A stretch of 64,000 nucleotides of DNA from an uncultured Ramlibacter sp. (GTDB lineage Bacteria > Pseudomonadota > Gammaproteobacteria > Burkholderiales > Burkholderiaceae_C): NCBI RefSeq assembly GCF_936925435.1, contig NZ_CAKZHQ010000013.1, forward strand, positions 1 to 64,000. Direction: 5' to 3'. The notes under the pieces were generated by a model. The model did no database searches, had not been told where the DNA came from, and saw only the letters and a list, made by a program, of their open reading frames with translations. A program made the translations under genes and the position numbers. Of the stretch, positions 44,945 through 54,523 are shown in pieces; positions within the stretch are counted from its first letter, which is position 1; each line of letters opens with the position of its first letter.

Positions 44945-46773
44945 CAGAAAGCCTCTTCCGGCATGTCGGCGCAGGTGCTGTCGCGGCCGGTGACCACGTT
45001 CAACCAGGCGCCGATCTTGGGCAGTTCGTAGTGATAGAAATAGGTGGTAGCCCGCAGCCTGCCTTCTTGTGCTGCTGCGTTTTCAGTAGCGCCTGAGGGC
45101 TGGGCCAGGAGCACATCGAGCCAGACCCAGGCCAGCACCATATGGCCGAAGGCCTGCATATAGGGCACGGCATTGGCCAGCGCTTCATTGGGCACGCCTG
45201 TGGCCCAGGCCGCCTTGGTGGCGGCGCCCACCTGTGCCAGGGCCTTGCCCAAGGCATTGGCGTGCGCCGCCAGCTCCGGCCGCTGGATGGCGCGCTCGAT
45301 GGTGGTGTTGATGCGGCCTGCCAGCAGCATCAGGCCGCGGCCGCCCTCCATCAGCACCTTGCGGCCCAGCAAGTCGGTGGCCTGGATGCCGTGCGTGCCC
45401 TCGTGGATCATGTTCAGGCGGTTGTCACGCCAGTACTGCTCGACCGGAAAGTCGCGCGTGTAGCCGTAGCCGCCGTGGACCTGGATGGCCAGGGAGTTGG
45501 CCTCCAGGCACCATTCGCTGGGCCAGCTCTTGGCGATGGGGGTCAGCACCTCCAGCAGCAGGCGGGCCTCGTCGGCCGCCGCGGCGTCGCCAGTGTGCTG
45601 CTCGTCCACCAGTCGGGCGCAGTACAGACCCAGGGCCAGCGCGCCCTCGGCATAGGACTTTTGCGCCAGCAGCATGCGCTTGACGTCGGCGTGCTCGATG
45701 ATGCGCACCTGCGGCTGGGCCGCGTCCTTGCCTGCCGGTCCGACAGGTCTTCCTTGCGGCCGGTTCTTGGCGTAGTCCAGCGAGGCGTAGTACCCGGCCA
45801 GGCCCAGCATGACGGCGGCCAGGCCGACGCCGATGCGCGCCTCGTTCATCATGTGGAACATGCAGCGCAGGCCTTCGTGGGGCTTGCCCACCAGGTAGCC
45901 CACGGCACCTGCCTGTCCATCGACAGGGAACTTGCCCTCGCCGAAATTGAGCAACGTGTTGGTCGTGCCGCGCCAGCCCAGCTTGTGGTTCAGGCCGGCC
46001 AGGGCCACATCGTTGCGCACGCCGGTCAATTGGCCGTCGGTGCCGACCAGCTTCTTGGGCACGACGAACAGCGAGATGCCGCGCGTGCCGGGGATGAGCT
46101 TGCCGTCCGGGCCCGGGATCTTGGCCAGCACCAGATGGACGATGTTCTCGGTCAGCTCGTGCTCGCCGGCCGAAATCCACATCTTGTTGCCTTTGAGGCG
46201 GTAGCGCGGACCCAGGGGCTCGGCTTCGAAATCGGCGCCGTCCGGGACGGCGCGCGTCGTGATGTCCGACAGCGAGGAACCGGCCTGTGGCTCGGACAGG
46301 CACATGGTTCCGGAAAAACGGCCGCTGAACTCGTTGCGCGCGAACACCTGCTTTTGCATCTCGGTGCCGTGCACCAGCAGCAGGTTGGCATTGCCCTTGG
46401 TCAGCAGGCTCGAGCCCATGCTGACCGAGGCCAGGCCGAAGAAGGCGTTGGCCGCCGCCTCGATGGTGTAGGGCAGCTGCATGCCGCCCTCCTCGTAGTC
46501 CTGCGCGGCGCTGAGCATGCCGGACTCGGCATAGGCGCGGTTGGCGTCGTGCGTGGCCTGCGGCAGGATGACCTTTTCGCCGTCGAAGCGGGGCTCCTCG
46601 GTGTCCACCGTGCGGTTGAACGGCGCGTACTTCTCGCGGGCGATGCGCTCGCAGGTGTCGAGCACCGCGTCGAAGGTCTCGCGAGAGTGGTCGGCAAAGC
46701 GCTCGCGGCTCGCCAGCCCCTGCGCCTCCAGCCAGTCGTACAACAGGAAGTCGAGCGTGGGGCGAAGGCTCAT
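44944..46773 (-). CDS. Acyl-CoA dehydrogenase, C-terminally extended (DmdC-like) type
   Basis: This 609-residue acyl-CoA dehydrogenase has RFSGTMCLSEPQAGSSLSDITT and KMWISAGEHELTENIVHLVLAKI in the flavin/beta domain. The segment EARIGVGLAAVMLGLAGYYASLDYAKNRPQGRP, the loop QVHGGYGYTRDFPVEQYWRDNRLNMIHEGTHGIQATDLLGR and a C-terminal extension are typical of the long family that includes 3-methylmercaptopropionyl-CoA dehydrogenase (DmdC). The catalytic Glu lies in the NMIHEGT segment. Substrate could be medium/long acyl-CoAs or sulphur-containing acyl-CoAs. The ATG at 46773 is 4 bp after the thiolase stop, indicating coupling. Confidence 0.93.
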   Translation of the reverse strand: MSLRPTLDFLLYDWLEAQGLASRERFADHSRETFDAVLDTCERIAREKYAPFNRTVDTEEPRFDGEKVILPQATHDANRAYAESGMLSAAQDYEEGGMQLPYTIEAAANAFFGLASVSMGSSLLTKGNANLLLVHGTEMQKQVFARNEFSGRFSGTMCLSEPQAGSSLSDITTRAVPDGADFEAEPLGPRYRLKGNKMWISAGEHELTENIVHLVLAKIPGPDGKLIPGTRGISLFVVPKKLVGTDGQLTGVRNDVALAGLNHKLGWRGTTNTLLNFGEGKFPVDGQAGAVGYLVGKPHEGLRCMFHMMNEARIGVGLAAVMLGLAGYYASLDYAKNRPQGRPVGPAGKDAAQPQVRIIEHADVKRMLLAQKSYAEGALALGLYCARLVDEQHTGDAAAADEARLLLEVLTPIAKSWPSEWCLEANSLAIQVHGGYGYTRDFPVEQYWRDNRLNMIHEGTHGIQATDLLGRKVLMEGGRGLMLLAGRINTTIERAIQRPELAAHANALGKALAQVGAATKAAWATGVPNEALANAVPYMQAFGHMVLAWVWLDVLLAQPSGATENAAAQEGRLRATTYFYHYELPKIGAWLNVVTGRDSTCADMPEEAF

Positions 46774-46777
46774 GGCG

Positions 46778-47953
46778 TCAGAGGACTTCGAAGACCCCGG
46801 CTGCGCCCATGCCGCCGCCGATGCACATGGTGACGACGACCTTCTTGGCACCGCGGCGCTTGCCTTCGATCAGGGCATGGCCGGTCAGGCGCTGGCCCGA
46901 GACGCCATAGGGATGGCCGACGGCGATGGCGCCGCCGTTGACGTTCAGGCGGTCGCCCGGGATGCCCAGCTTGTCGCGGCAGTAGATCACCTGCACGGCG
47001 AAGGCTTCGTTGAGCTCCCACAGATCGATGTCATTGACCGTCAGGCCCAGCTTCTTGAGGACCTTGGGGATGGCATAGATCGGGCCGATGCCCATCTCGT
47101 CGGGCTCGCAGCCGGCGACGGCAAAGCCCAGGAAGCGGCCCAGGGGCTTGAGGCCCTTGCGGCTGGCCACGTCTTCGTGCATCACCACCACGGCGCCGCC
47201 GCCGTCGGAGAACTGGCTGGCATTGCCGGCCGAGATCACGCCGCCGGGGATGGCCGGGCGGATGCCGCTGATGCCTTCTTTGGTCGTGCCCGGGCGGATA
47301 CCTTCGTCATCAGAGATGGTCACTTCCTTGGTGCGCAGTCCCAGCACCGCGTCGGCCACGCCGGCCTGCACGGTGATGGGGGCGATCTCGTCCTTGAACA
47401 AGCCCTTTTCCAGGGCAGCGGTGGCGCGTTGCTGGCTGGCGGCGCCGTACTCGTCCATGGCGTCGCGGCCGATGTTGTAGCGCTTGGCAACCTGTTCGGC
47501 CGTCTGCAGCATGTTCCAGTAGATCTCGGGCTTGATCTTGTCCAGCGCCGGGTCGCGCATCATGTGGGTGTTCATTTCCTGCTGCACGCAGGAGATGCTT
47601 TCCACGCCGCCGGCCACGAAGATGTCGGCCTCGCCGGCGATCACGCGCTGGGCCGCCATGGCGATGGTCTGCAGGCCCGAGGAACAGAAACGGTTGACCG
47701 TCATGCCCGAGGTGGTGATGGGGCAGCCGGCCATCAGCGCGATCTGGCGCGCGATGTTGGCGCCGGTCGCGCCCTCGGGGTTGGCGCAGCCCATGATGAC
47801 GTCGTCGACTTCGCCGGCATCGATGCCGGCGCGGGCGATGGCGTGCTTGACGGCGTGGCCGCCCAGGGTGGCGCCGTGCGTCATGTTGAAGGCGCCCTTC
47901 CAGCTCTTGGCCAGGGGCGTGCGGGCGGTGGAAACGATCACGGCGGAAGTCAT
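46778..47953 (-). CDS. Acetyl-CoA C-acyltransferase (thiolase)
   Basis: This 391-residue thiolase performs the last step of beta-oxidation. The nucleophilic Cys is in [10 protein letters not shown], the His in [17 protein letters not shown] and the second Cys in [30 protein letters not shown] is also typical. Length and motifs fit FadA/FadI-type 3-ketoacyl-CoA thiolases; it should work with the FadJ-like multienzyme encoded upstream in the cluster. The start at 47953 follows AAAGGCC; the longer frame is not conserved. Confidence 0.94.
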   Translation of the reverse strand: MTSAVIVSTARTPLAKSWKGAFNMTHGATLGGHAVKHAIARAGIDAGEVDDVIMGCANPEGATGANIARQIALMAGCPITTSGMTVNRFCSSGLQTIAMAAQRVIAGEADIFVAGGVESISCVQQEMNTHMMRDPALDKIKPEIYWNMLQTAEQVAKRYNIGRDAMDEYGAASQQRATAALEKGLFKDEIAPITVQAGVADAVLGLRTKEVTISDDEGIRPGTTKEGISGIRPAIPGGVISAGNASQFSDGGGAVVVMHEDVASRKGLKPLGRFLGFAVAGCEPDEMGIGPIYAIPKVLKKLGLTVNDIDLWELNEAFAVQVIYCRDKLGIPGDRLNVNGGAIAVGHPYGVSGQRLTGHALIEGKRRGAKKVVVTMCIGGGMGAAGVFEVL

Positions 47954-47987
47954 GGCGAGGCCTTTCTCTGTCAGGTATTCTGGGAAA

Positions 47988-49481
47988 TCAGGGTGCCGGC
48001 GCAGCCGTCGAGGCCGTGCCGGACGCGTTTTGCAAAAGCTGGTGGTAGAAGCGCACCAGCTCGGCCAGGTTGGCCGTGGAGATGCGCTCATCCGTCCCGT
48101 GCAGCCGCGGCAGGTCTTGCGGCGTCACGCGCACGGGCGAGAAGCGGTAGATGTTGTCGGTCAGCCCGGTGAAATACTGGGAGTCCGAACCGGCCACGTA
48201 GAGGGCGGGAGAGACCAGCACGTCCGGGAAGACCGCGCGCAAGGTCCGGTTGAGCATCTGGTAGGGAGCGGCGCTGGTCGGCGCCACGCCGGTGGGATCG
48301 ATGGCGCCGGGAAGCTCCGTCACCTCGACGCCCTCGCCCACCTTGGAACGCACATGGGCCAGCACGGTTTCACGCGTCTCGCCGGGCATGATGCGGAAGT
48401 TGACCACGGCCTGCGCCTGGCCGGGGATCACGTTGTCCTTGTTGCCGGCGTTGACGATGGTCAGCGCCGTGGTCGTGCGCAGCATGGCATTGGTGCCGCC
48501 GCTCTTTTCCAGCTGCGGCTGCACCAGGGGCCCGAACAGCCACAGGTTGGACAGGGCCACGCGCTGGAAGCCGCCCATTTCCGGCGCCAGCGTTTCGAAC
48601 ATCTCGCGCGCCACGCCCTTCAAGGCGGCGGGCAATTGCTGTTCGTCCAGCCGGCGCAGGGCCGCGCTGATGCGCGAGATGGCGGTGTTGCCCGGCGGCG
48701 GCGGCGCCGAGGAGTGCCCTGCAACGCCGCTGGCCGTGAGCGTGGCCGACAGGTAGCCCTTCTGGGCGATGCCCACGATCGCCAGCGGCTTGTCCAGGCC
48801 GGGAAACAGGCCCTGCGAGATGAACAGGCCTTCGTCGATCACGAAGTCCAGCTGGACCTTGCGCGACTGCAGCAGCGCCGCAATCGGCTTGGCGCCGCGC
48901 AGGCCGTTGACCTCCTCATCGGCCCCGGAGATGAGGTAGACGGTCTGGCGCGGCTTGAAACCGCTGGCCAGCAGCATCTCCACCGCCTCCATCTGAGCGA
49001 TCAGGTTGCCCTTGTCGTCCCAGGTGCCGCGGCCCCAAACATGGCCGTCGCGCAGTTCGCCCGCAAAAGGAGGGAAAGTCCACTTGCCTTCGGTGCCGGG
49101 CTCGATGGGCACCACGTCGTGGTGCGCCAGCAAGGCGATGGCCTTGGCCGCCGGGTCCGTGCCGGGCCAGGTATAGAGCAGGCTGTAGCCGCCGACCACC
49201 TCGCGCTTGAGCGCGGCGTGGACCTTGGGAAAACGCTGCTCCAGGTACGCATGGAGCTTGCGGAACTCGTCGGCGTTGGCTTCCGGTTCCGTCAGGCTGG
49301 AGATGGTCCGGAACCGGACCGCGCCCACCAGCTTGTCGGCGACGCTCTTCTCGTCCACTGCCAGCGGCGGCGCCGGCGGCACGGCGATCTGGCGCGACCC
49401 CTGGCGCAGCGTGTTGGCAGCGACAACGGCCACCAGCAGCAACACCAGCGCCAGCAGGCCGAGCAGGACTCGTTTGATCAC
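47988..49481 (-). CDS. M20 family metallopeptidase, PM20D1/carboxypeptidase S-like, membrane-anchored
   Basis: This 497-residue peptidase has an N-terminal membrane anchor ([21 protein letters not shown]). The zinc ligands and catalytic residues appear in [45 protein letters not shown] and FVIDEGLF, and the dimerisation domain has GHSSAPP. This subgroup includes yeast carboxypeptidase S and animal PM20D1, which hydrolyse or condense N-acyl amino acids. It starts with GTG. Its place between the thiolase and the FadJ-type gene suggests that its substrate may be an N-acylated compound whose acyl chain is then oxidised; that is inference. Confidence 0.88.
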   Translation of the reverse strand: MIKRVLLGLLALVLLLVAVVAANTLRQGSRQIAVPPAPPLAVDEKSVADKLVGAVRFRTISSLTEPEANADEFRKLHAYLEQRFPKVHAALKREVVGGYSLLYTWPGTDPAAKAIALLAHHDVVPIEPGTEGKWTFPPFAGELRDGHVWGRGTWDDKGNLIAQMEAVEMLLASGFKPRQTVYLISGADEEVNGLRGAKPIAALLQSRKVQLDFVIDEGLFISQGLFPGLDKPLAIVGIAQKGYLSATLTASGVAGHSSAPPPPGNTAISRISAALRRLDEQQLPAALKGVAREMFETLAPEMGGFQRVALSNLWLFGPLVQPQLEKSGGTNAMLRTTTALTIVNAGNKDNVIPGQAQAVVNFRIMPGETRETVLAHVRSKVGEGVEVTELPGAIDPTGVAPTSAAPYQMLNRTLRAVFPDVLVSPALYVAGSDSQYFTGLTDNIYRFSPVRVTPQDLPRLHGTDERISTANLAELVRFYHQLLQNASGTASTAAPAP

Positions 49482-49489
49482 TTCCGTGC

Positions 49490-51589
49490 TCAGCTGAAGC
49501 TCTTGCCTTCGGCCACCAGCTTGCGGATCAGCGGCGCCGGCTCCCAGAAGGCGGCGTCATCACGCGGGTTCTGCTGGAAACGCTTCATGGACTGGGCCAC
49601 ATTGAACAGGCCGACCTGGTCGGCATAGTTCATGGGGCCGCCGCGGTGGATGGGGAAGCCGTAACCAGTGATGTAGACCATGTCGATGTCGCTGGCCTTG
49701 GAGGCGATGCCGTCTTCCAGGATGTGGGCGCCTTCGTTGACCAGGGCGAACACCAGGCGCTGCACGATCTCCTCGTCGGAGATCTTGCGCGGCGTGATGC
49801 CCAGCTCCTTGCGGTGCTCCTCGATCATCTTGTTGACCAGCTCGGAGGGGATGGCGTCGCGCTTGCCGGCCTGGTAGTCGTACCAGCCGGCGCCGGTCTT
49901 CTGGCCGAAGCGGCCGAGCTCGCACAGCTTGTCGGCCGTGCGGCTGTACTTCATGTCGGCACGCTCGGTGGCGCGGCGCTTGCGGATGGCCCAGCCGATG
50001 TCGTTGCCTGCCAGGTCGCCCATGCGGAACGGGCCCATGGCGAAGCCGAACTTCTCGACCGCCTTGTCGACCTGCTGCGGCGTCGCGCCTTCATCGAGCA
50101 GGAAGCCGGCCTGGCGGCTGTACTGCTCGATCATGCGGTTGCCGATGAAGCCGTCGCAGACGCCGGACACGACCGCCGTCTTCTTGATCTTCTTGCCGAT
50201 GGCCATGACCGTGGCCAGCACGTCCTTGGCGGTCTTGGCGCCGCGCACCACTTCCAGCAGCTTCATCACGTTGGCCGGGCTGAAGAAGTGCATGCCGACC
50301 ACGTCCTGCGGGCGCTGGGTGAAGTCTGCGATCTGGTTGACGTCCAGGGTCGAGGTGTTGGAGGCCAGGATGGCGCCGGGCTTCATCACCCGGTCCAGTT
50401 CCTTGAAGACCTTTTCCTTGACGCCCATTTCCTCGAACACCGCCTCGATCACAAGGTCGGCGTCCTTGAGCTCGTCGTAGCTCAGGGTGGTGGACAGCAG
50501 GGCCATGCGCTGCTCGTACTTGTCCTGCTTGAGCTTGCCGCGCTTGACCTGGGACTCGTAGTTCTTGCGGATGGTGGCGATGCCGCGGTCGAGCGCCTCC
50601 TGCTTCATCTCCAGGATCTTCACCGGGATGCCGGCGTTGAGGAAGTTCATGGAGATGCCCCCGCCCATGGTGCCGGCGCCGATCACGGCCACGGCCTTGA
50701 TCTCGCGCTTGGGCGTGTCTTCCGCCACGTCCGGGATCTTGGAGGCGGCGCGCTCGGCCACAAACAGGTGGCGCAGGGCGCGCGATTCGGGCGTGAACAT
50801 CAGCGCGGTGAAGACCTCGCGCTCATAGGCCATGCCCTCGTCGAACTTCTGCTTGGTGGCCGCTTCCACCGCGTCCACGCACTTGGCGGGCGCCGGGAAG
50901 TTCTTGGCCATGCCCTTGACCATGTTGCGGGCAAACTGGAAGTAGGCGTCGCCCAGCGGGTGCTTGCACGGCAGCTTGCGCACCAGGGGCAGCGGACGGG
51001 CATCGGCCACGGAGCGGGCGTAGGCCAGGGCTTCCTCGGCCAGCGACTCGGGCGAGGCCGCCATCTTGTCGAATAGCTTCTGGCCGGGCAGCGAGGCCAG
51101 CAGTTCGCTCTTGACCGGCTCGCCGCTGACGATCATGTTCAGGGCCGTCTCGACGCCCAGCACGCGCGGCAGGCGCTGCGTGCCGCCGGCGCCGGGGATC
51201 AGGCCCAGCTTGACTTCGGGCAGGGCGACATTGGTGCCGGGTGCGGCGATGCGGTAGTGGCAGCCCAGCGAGAGCTCCAGGCCGCCGCCCATGCAGACCG
51301 AATGGATGGCAGCGACCACCGGCTTGGCTGAATTTTCGACCGCCAGGATCACGGACAGCAGGTTGGGCTCGGCCAGCGCCTTGGGCGAGCCGAACTCCTT
51401 GATGTCGGCGCCACCGGAGAAGGCCTTGCCGGCGCCGGTGATGACGATGGCCTTGACGGCGGCATCGGCGTTGGCCTGCGCCAGGCCGTCGGTCAGGCCC
51501 TTGCGCGTGGCGTAACCCAGGCCATTGACGGGCGGGTTGTTCATGGTGATCACGGCCACGTCGCCGTGGACCTTGTAGTCAGCCGTCAT
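49490..51589 (-). CDS. FadJ/FadB-type bifunctional enoyl-CoA hydratase/3-hydroxyacyl-CoA dehydrogenase
   Basis: This 699-residue beta-oxidation multienzyme has an N-terminal crotonase domain (about 1-190) with GKAFSGGADIKEF and GGGLELSLGCHYRIA ... PEVKLGLIPGAGGTQRLPR. The NAD-binding 3-hydroxyacyl-CoA dehydrogenase domain (about 295-480) has VIGAGTMGGGISMNFL and VGMHFFSPANVMKLLEVV. Two C-terminal HAD domains follow. It hydrates 2-enoyl-CoA and oxidises the hydroxyacyl-CoA. It is the first gene of the leftward cluster, just downstream of a palindromic operator at 51614, and its product is the probable partner of the thiolase. Confidence 0.95.
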   Translation of the reverse strand: MTADYKVHGDVAVITMNNPPVNGLGYATRKGLTDGLAQANADAAVKAIVITGAGKAFSGGADIKEFGSPKALAEPNLLSVILAVENSAKPVVAAIHSVCMGGGLELSLGCHYRIAAPGTNVALPEVKLGLIPGAGGTQRLPRVLGVETALNMIVSGEPVKSELLASLPGQKLFDKMAASPESLAEEALAYARSVADARPLPLVRKLPCKHPLGDAYFQFARNMVKGMAKNFPAPAKCVDAVEAATKQKFDEGMAYEREVFTALMFTPESRALRHLFVAERAASKIPDVAEDTPKREIKAVAVIGAGTMGGGISMNFLNAGIPVKILEMKQEALDRGIATIRKNYESQVKRGKLKQDKYEQRMALLSTTLSYDELKDADLVIEAVFEEMGVKEKVFKELDRVMKPGAILASNTSTLDVNQIADFTQRPQDVVGMHFFSPANVMKLLEVVRGAKTAKDVLATVMAIGKKIKKTAVVSGVCDGFIGNRMIEQYSRQAGFLLDEGATPQQVDKAVEKFGFAMGPFRMGDLAGNDIGWAIRKRRATERADMKYSRTADKLCELGRFGQKTGAGWYDYQAGKRDAIPSELVNKMIEEHRKELGITPRKISDEEIVQRLVFALVNEGAHILEDGIASKASDIDMVYITGYGFPIHRGGPMNYADQVGLFNVAQSMKRFQQNPRDDAAFWEPAPLIRKLVAEGKSFS

Positions 51590-51613
51590 GCTGTTGCTCC
51601 TGAATTAGAAAAA

Positions 51614-51625
51614 GAACGATCGTTC
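51614..51625. promoter_or_regulatory. 12-bp palindrome, likely TetR-type operator for the beta-oxidation cluster
   Basis: GAACGATCGTTC is a perfect 12-bp palindrome 25 bp upstream of the FadJ-type gene, in an AT-richer patch (GAAAAAGAACGATCGTTCGTTTTGGATTTTAAG). Palindromes with AACGATCGTT cores are typical of TetR-family repressors of fatty-acid genes. No regulator gene is in the window, so the binding protein is unidentified. Confidence 0.55.
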
Positions 51626-51734
51626 GTTTTGGATTTTAAGCCGAGCCTGCTGCGGCGCAATATCGGCTTGTCTCAGTTGGGACAGGCGGCGGTATGGGCC
51701 GGCACGCGCAGGCCCGCACCATCGTGCTGCAGGC

Positions 51735-52430
51735 CTAGACCTCCAGCCACTCCTTGCGAGTGTAGGCGTCGGCACGCAGGCTGTCAGGCGTGCCCTGGAA
51801 GACGATGCTGCCGTGGCCCATGACCAGGGCCCGGTCGGAAATCTGCATCGCGATGGTCAGCTTCTGCTCGATCAGCAGCACCGAGATGCCGCGGTCCTTG
51901 AGCTTTTTGAGGTACTCGCCCACCAGTTCGACGATCTTGGGCGCAAGCCCTTCGGTGGGCTCGTCGATGATGATCAGGTCGGGGTCGCCCATCAGGGTGC
52001 GGCACAGGGTCAGCATCTGCTGCTCGCCGCCGGACAGCACGCCCGCTTCGGTGTGCTGGCGCTCCTTCAGGCGCGGGAACATCTCGTACATCTCGTCGAA
52101 CGACCAGCGCCCCTGTCTGCGCGCGCTCTTCTGGCCCAGCATCAGGTTCTGGTGCACCGTGATCTTGGGAAAGATGTCGCGGTTCTCGGGCACGTAGCCG
52201 ATGCCCAGGTGGGCGATCTCGTAGGGCTTGCGGCCCAGGATCTCCTGGCCCTTGAGCTGGATCGAGCCCTGGGCGTCGACCATGCCCATGATGGCCTTGG
52301 CCGTGGTCGAGCGGCCCGAGCCGTTGCGGCCCAGCAGGGCCAGGATCTCACCCGGCCGCACGTCGAAATCGACGCCGTGCAGCACGTGGCTTTTGCCGTA
52401 GTAGGCATGGAGGTTCTTGATCTGCAACAT
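51735..52430 (-). CDS. livF: Branched-chain amino acid-type ABC transporter ATP-binding protein LivF
   Basis: This 231-residue ABC ATPase is the LivF subunit of a HAAT-family importer. The Walker A reads GRNGSGRSTT: the normally invariant Lys is Arg at residue 40 (codon 52311-52313). The signature LSGGEQQM, Walker B LIIIDEPTEGLAP and the H-loop region (LLIEQK, Gln where many have His) are otherwise ordinary. LivG in the same operon keeps the Lys. LivF proteins with this Arg are, as I recall, not rare in Burkholderiales. It ends the livK-H-M-G-F order. Confidence 0.93.
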   Translation of the reverse strand: MLQIKNLHAYYGKSHVLHGVDFDVRPGEILALLGRNGSGRSTTAKAIMGMVDAQGSIQLKGQEILGRKPYEIAHLGIGYVPENRDIFPKITVHQNLMLGQKSARRQGRWSFDEMYEMFPRLKERQHTEAGVLSGGEQQMLTLCRTLMGDPDLIIIDEPTEGLAPKIVELVGEYLKKLKDRGISVLLIEQKLTIAMQISDRALVMGHGSIVFQGTPDSLRADAYTRKEWLEV

Positions 52431-52432
52431 GT

Positions 52433-53218
52433 TCAGTGCCCTCCCGCCTGCTGGTCGGCCACCGAGGAGCCCAGGTAGGCCTCCTGCACGCGCGGGTTGG
52501 CGCGCACCGCATCGGGCGTGTCAAAGGCCAGCACCTCGCCATAGACCACCACGGCGATGCGGTCGGCCAGGCCGAACACCACGCCCATGTCGTGCTCCAC
52601 CGTCAGCAGGGTCTTGCCGACGGTCACTTCCTTGATCAGGCCGATGAAGCGGGTGGTTTCGCTGCGGCTCATGCCGGCAGTGGGTTCATCCAGCAGGACC
52701 ACGTTAGCGCCGCCGGCGATGGTGATGCCGATCTCCAGGGCCCGCTGTTCGGCGTAGGTGAGGTTGGTTGCCAGCACGTCGCGCTTTTTCTCCAGCTTGA
52801 TCATCTCCATCAGCTCCTCGGCGCGGCGGTTGGCGTCGTCCAGGCCGGACAGGAACTTCAGGAAGGTGTAGCCGTAACCCAGGCTCCAGAGCACGCCGCA
52901 GCGCAGGTTCTCGAAAACGCTGAGCTTGGGGAAGATGTTGGTGATCTGGAAGCTGCGCGACAGGCCCAGCCGGTTGATCTCGAAGGGCTTCTTGCCGTCG
53001 ATGCGCTGGCCGTGCAGCAGCACCTCGCCGCTGGTGGGGGCGAAGCGGCCGCTGATGAGGTTGAACAGCGTGGACTTGCCTGCGCCGTTAGGGCCGATGA
53101 TGGCCACGCGCTCGCCGGCCTGGACGCTCAGGTCGATGCCGCGAATGATCTCGGTCTTGCCGAAGCTCTTGCGCAGGCCGCGCAGTTCGACCGCGCAGCT
53201 GGAAGTGCCGCCGCTCAT
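52433..53218 (-). CDS. livG: Branched-chain amino acid-type ABC transporter ATP-binding protein LivG
   Basis: This 261-residue ABC ATPase has the Walker A GPNGAGKSTLFNLISG, an ABC signature of the degenerate LivG type (LTYAEQRALEIG), Walker B VVLLDEPTAGMS and the switch His in VEHDMGVVF. It pairs with LivF to drive the LivHM permease. The start at 53218 overlaps the livM stop (ATGA). Its stop lies 2 bp before the livF start. Confidence 0.95.
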   Translation of the reverse strand: MSGGTSSCAVELRGLRKSFGKTEIIRGIDLSVQAGERVAIIGPNGAGKSTLFNLISGRFAPTSGEVLLHGQRIDGKKPFEINRLGLSRSFQITNIFPKLSVFENLRCGVLWSLGYGYTFLKFLSGLDDANRRAEELMEMIKLEKKRDVLATNLTYAEQRALEIGITIAGGANVVLLDEPTAGMSRSETTRFIGLIKEVTVGKTLLTVEHDMGVVFGLADRIAVVVYGEVLAFDTPDAVRANPRVQEAYLGSSVADQQAGGH

Positions 53219-54522
53219 AGTGCCTCCTGGCGCTTGATCGCGCGCTCTATGTCTTCCTGGGTCTGCTCCCATTCCCGCTTGAATTGCCTGCGCGTCACCT
53301 CGAACAGGCCCAGGCCGGTGAGGAACACGAAGATCGCGCCGGCCCAGCTGTTGATGCCTGTGGTGTCGAGCTTGGCGCCCAGGAAGGGAACGACCGGGCC
53401 CAGCGCCGAATTGAGCTGGATGTGGTAGATCATCTCGACGATGGCCGCCGCGCCCAGCACCGCCACCAGGGCCGTGCCGGCCAGCGCCAGGTAGGCTGTC
53501 CACAGCCGGCGCAGCATGCCGTACTTGGCCACCCGCAGGTTCATCATGATCAGGCTGGCGATGCCACCGGGCGCGTACATCACCATGAACAGGAAGACCA
53601 GGCCCAGATAGAGCAGCCAGGCCTTGCTCAGCTCGGACAGCAGGATGGAGGCCAGCACCAGCAGCACCGCGCCGATGATGGGACCGAAGAAGAAGATCGC
53701 GCCGCCCAGGAAGGTGAACAGCAGGTAGCCGCCCGAGCGCAGGCCCGACAGGCTGTCCATGGCGTTGACGATCTCGAAGTTGATCGCCGCCAGGCCGCCG
53801 CCAATGCCGGCGAAAAAGCCGGCGATGATGAAGGCGAAGTAGCGCACCCGCTGGGTGTTGTAGCCGATGAACTCGACCCGCTCCGGGTTGTCGCGCACCG
53901 CGTTGAGGATGCGGCCCAGCGGCGTGCCGGTGAAGGCGTACATCAGGCCGGTGCAGATGAAGCAGTAGACCGCGATCAGGTAGTACACCTCGATCTGCGG
54001 GCCGAAGTCCATGCCGAAGAACTTGCTGCCGTAGACCCGGTTGGTGGTGATGCCGCCCTCGCCGCCGAAGAAGCCCGGAAACATCAGCGCCATGGAGGCC
54101 ACGAGCTCGCCGATGCCCAGCGTGATCATGGCGAAGGTCGTGCCCGATTTGCGTGTGGTGACGAAACCGAACAGCGCCGCGAAGAACATGCCGCCGATAC
54201 CGCCCACGATGGGGATGGCCACCAGCGGCACCGGGATGGCGCCCTTGGTCGCCAGGTTCATGGCGTGGACAGCAATGAAGGAGCCCAGGCCGACATAGAC
54301 CGCATGGCCGAAGCTGAGCATGCCGCCCTGCCCCAGCAGCATGTTGTAGGACAGGCAGATGATGGCCAGGTAGCCGATCTGCGAGAGCATGGTCAGTGCC
54401 AGGCTGCTCTTGAAGACCAGCGGCGCGACGGCCAGCATCAGGGCGAACAGGCTCCAGATGATGAAGCGGCCGACGTTGAGCGGCTTGAAGCTGTAGTAGG
54501 TGGGTGTGGTGCTTGTGCTCAT
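53215..54522 (-). CDS. livM: Branched-chain amino acid-type ABC transporter permease LivM
   Basis: This is an inner-membrane permease of 435 residues. The usual LivM core is visible: SYNMLLGQGGMLSFGHAVYVGLGSF, TTFAMITLGIGELV, TPLGRILNAVRDNPERVEFIGYN and FTFLGGAIFFFGPIIGAVLL. LivM proteins are commonly 320-360 residues. Here the core is followed by two further membrane segments (about 345-365 and 395-415) and a charged coil ending WEQTQEDIERAIKRQEAL. It overlaps livG by 4 bp. Confidence 0.94.
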   Translation of the reverse strand: MSTSTTPTYYSFKPLNVGRFIIWSLFALMLAVAPLVFKSSLALTMLSQIGYLAIICLSYNMLLGQGGMLSFGHAVYVGLGSFIAVHAMNLATKGAIPVPLVAIPIVGGIGGMFFAALFGFVTTRKSGTTFAMITLGIGELVASMALMFPGFFGGEGGITTNRVYGSKFFGMDFGPQIEVYYLIAVYCFICTGLMYAFTGTPLGRILNAVRDNPERVEFIGYNTQRVRYFAFIIAGFFAGIGGGLAAINFEIVNAMDSLSGLRSGGYLLFTFLGGAIFFFGPIIGAVLLVLASILLSELSKAWLLYLGLVFLFMVMYAPGGIASLIMMNLRVAKYGMLRRLWTAYLALAGTALVAVLGAAAIVEMIYHIQLNSALGPVVPFLGAKLDTTGINSWAGAIFVFLTGLGLFEVTRRQFKREWEQTQEDIERAIKRQEAL

Positions 54523-54523
54523 G

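Noticed and set aside
45142-46833. Long plus-strand open frame across the acyl-CoA dehydrogenase
   Set aside because: Same reason: shadow of the minus-strand gene; no motif or ribosome-binding site.
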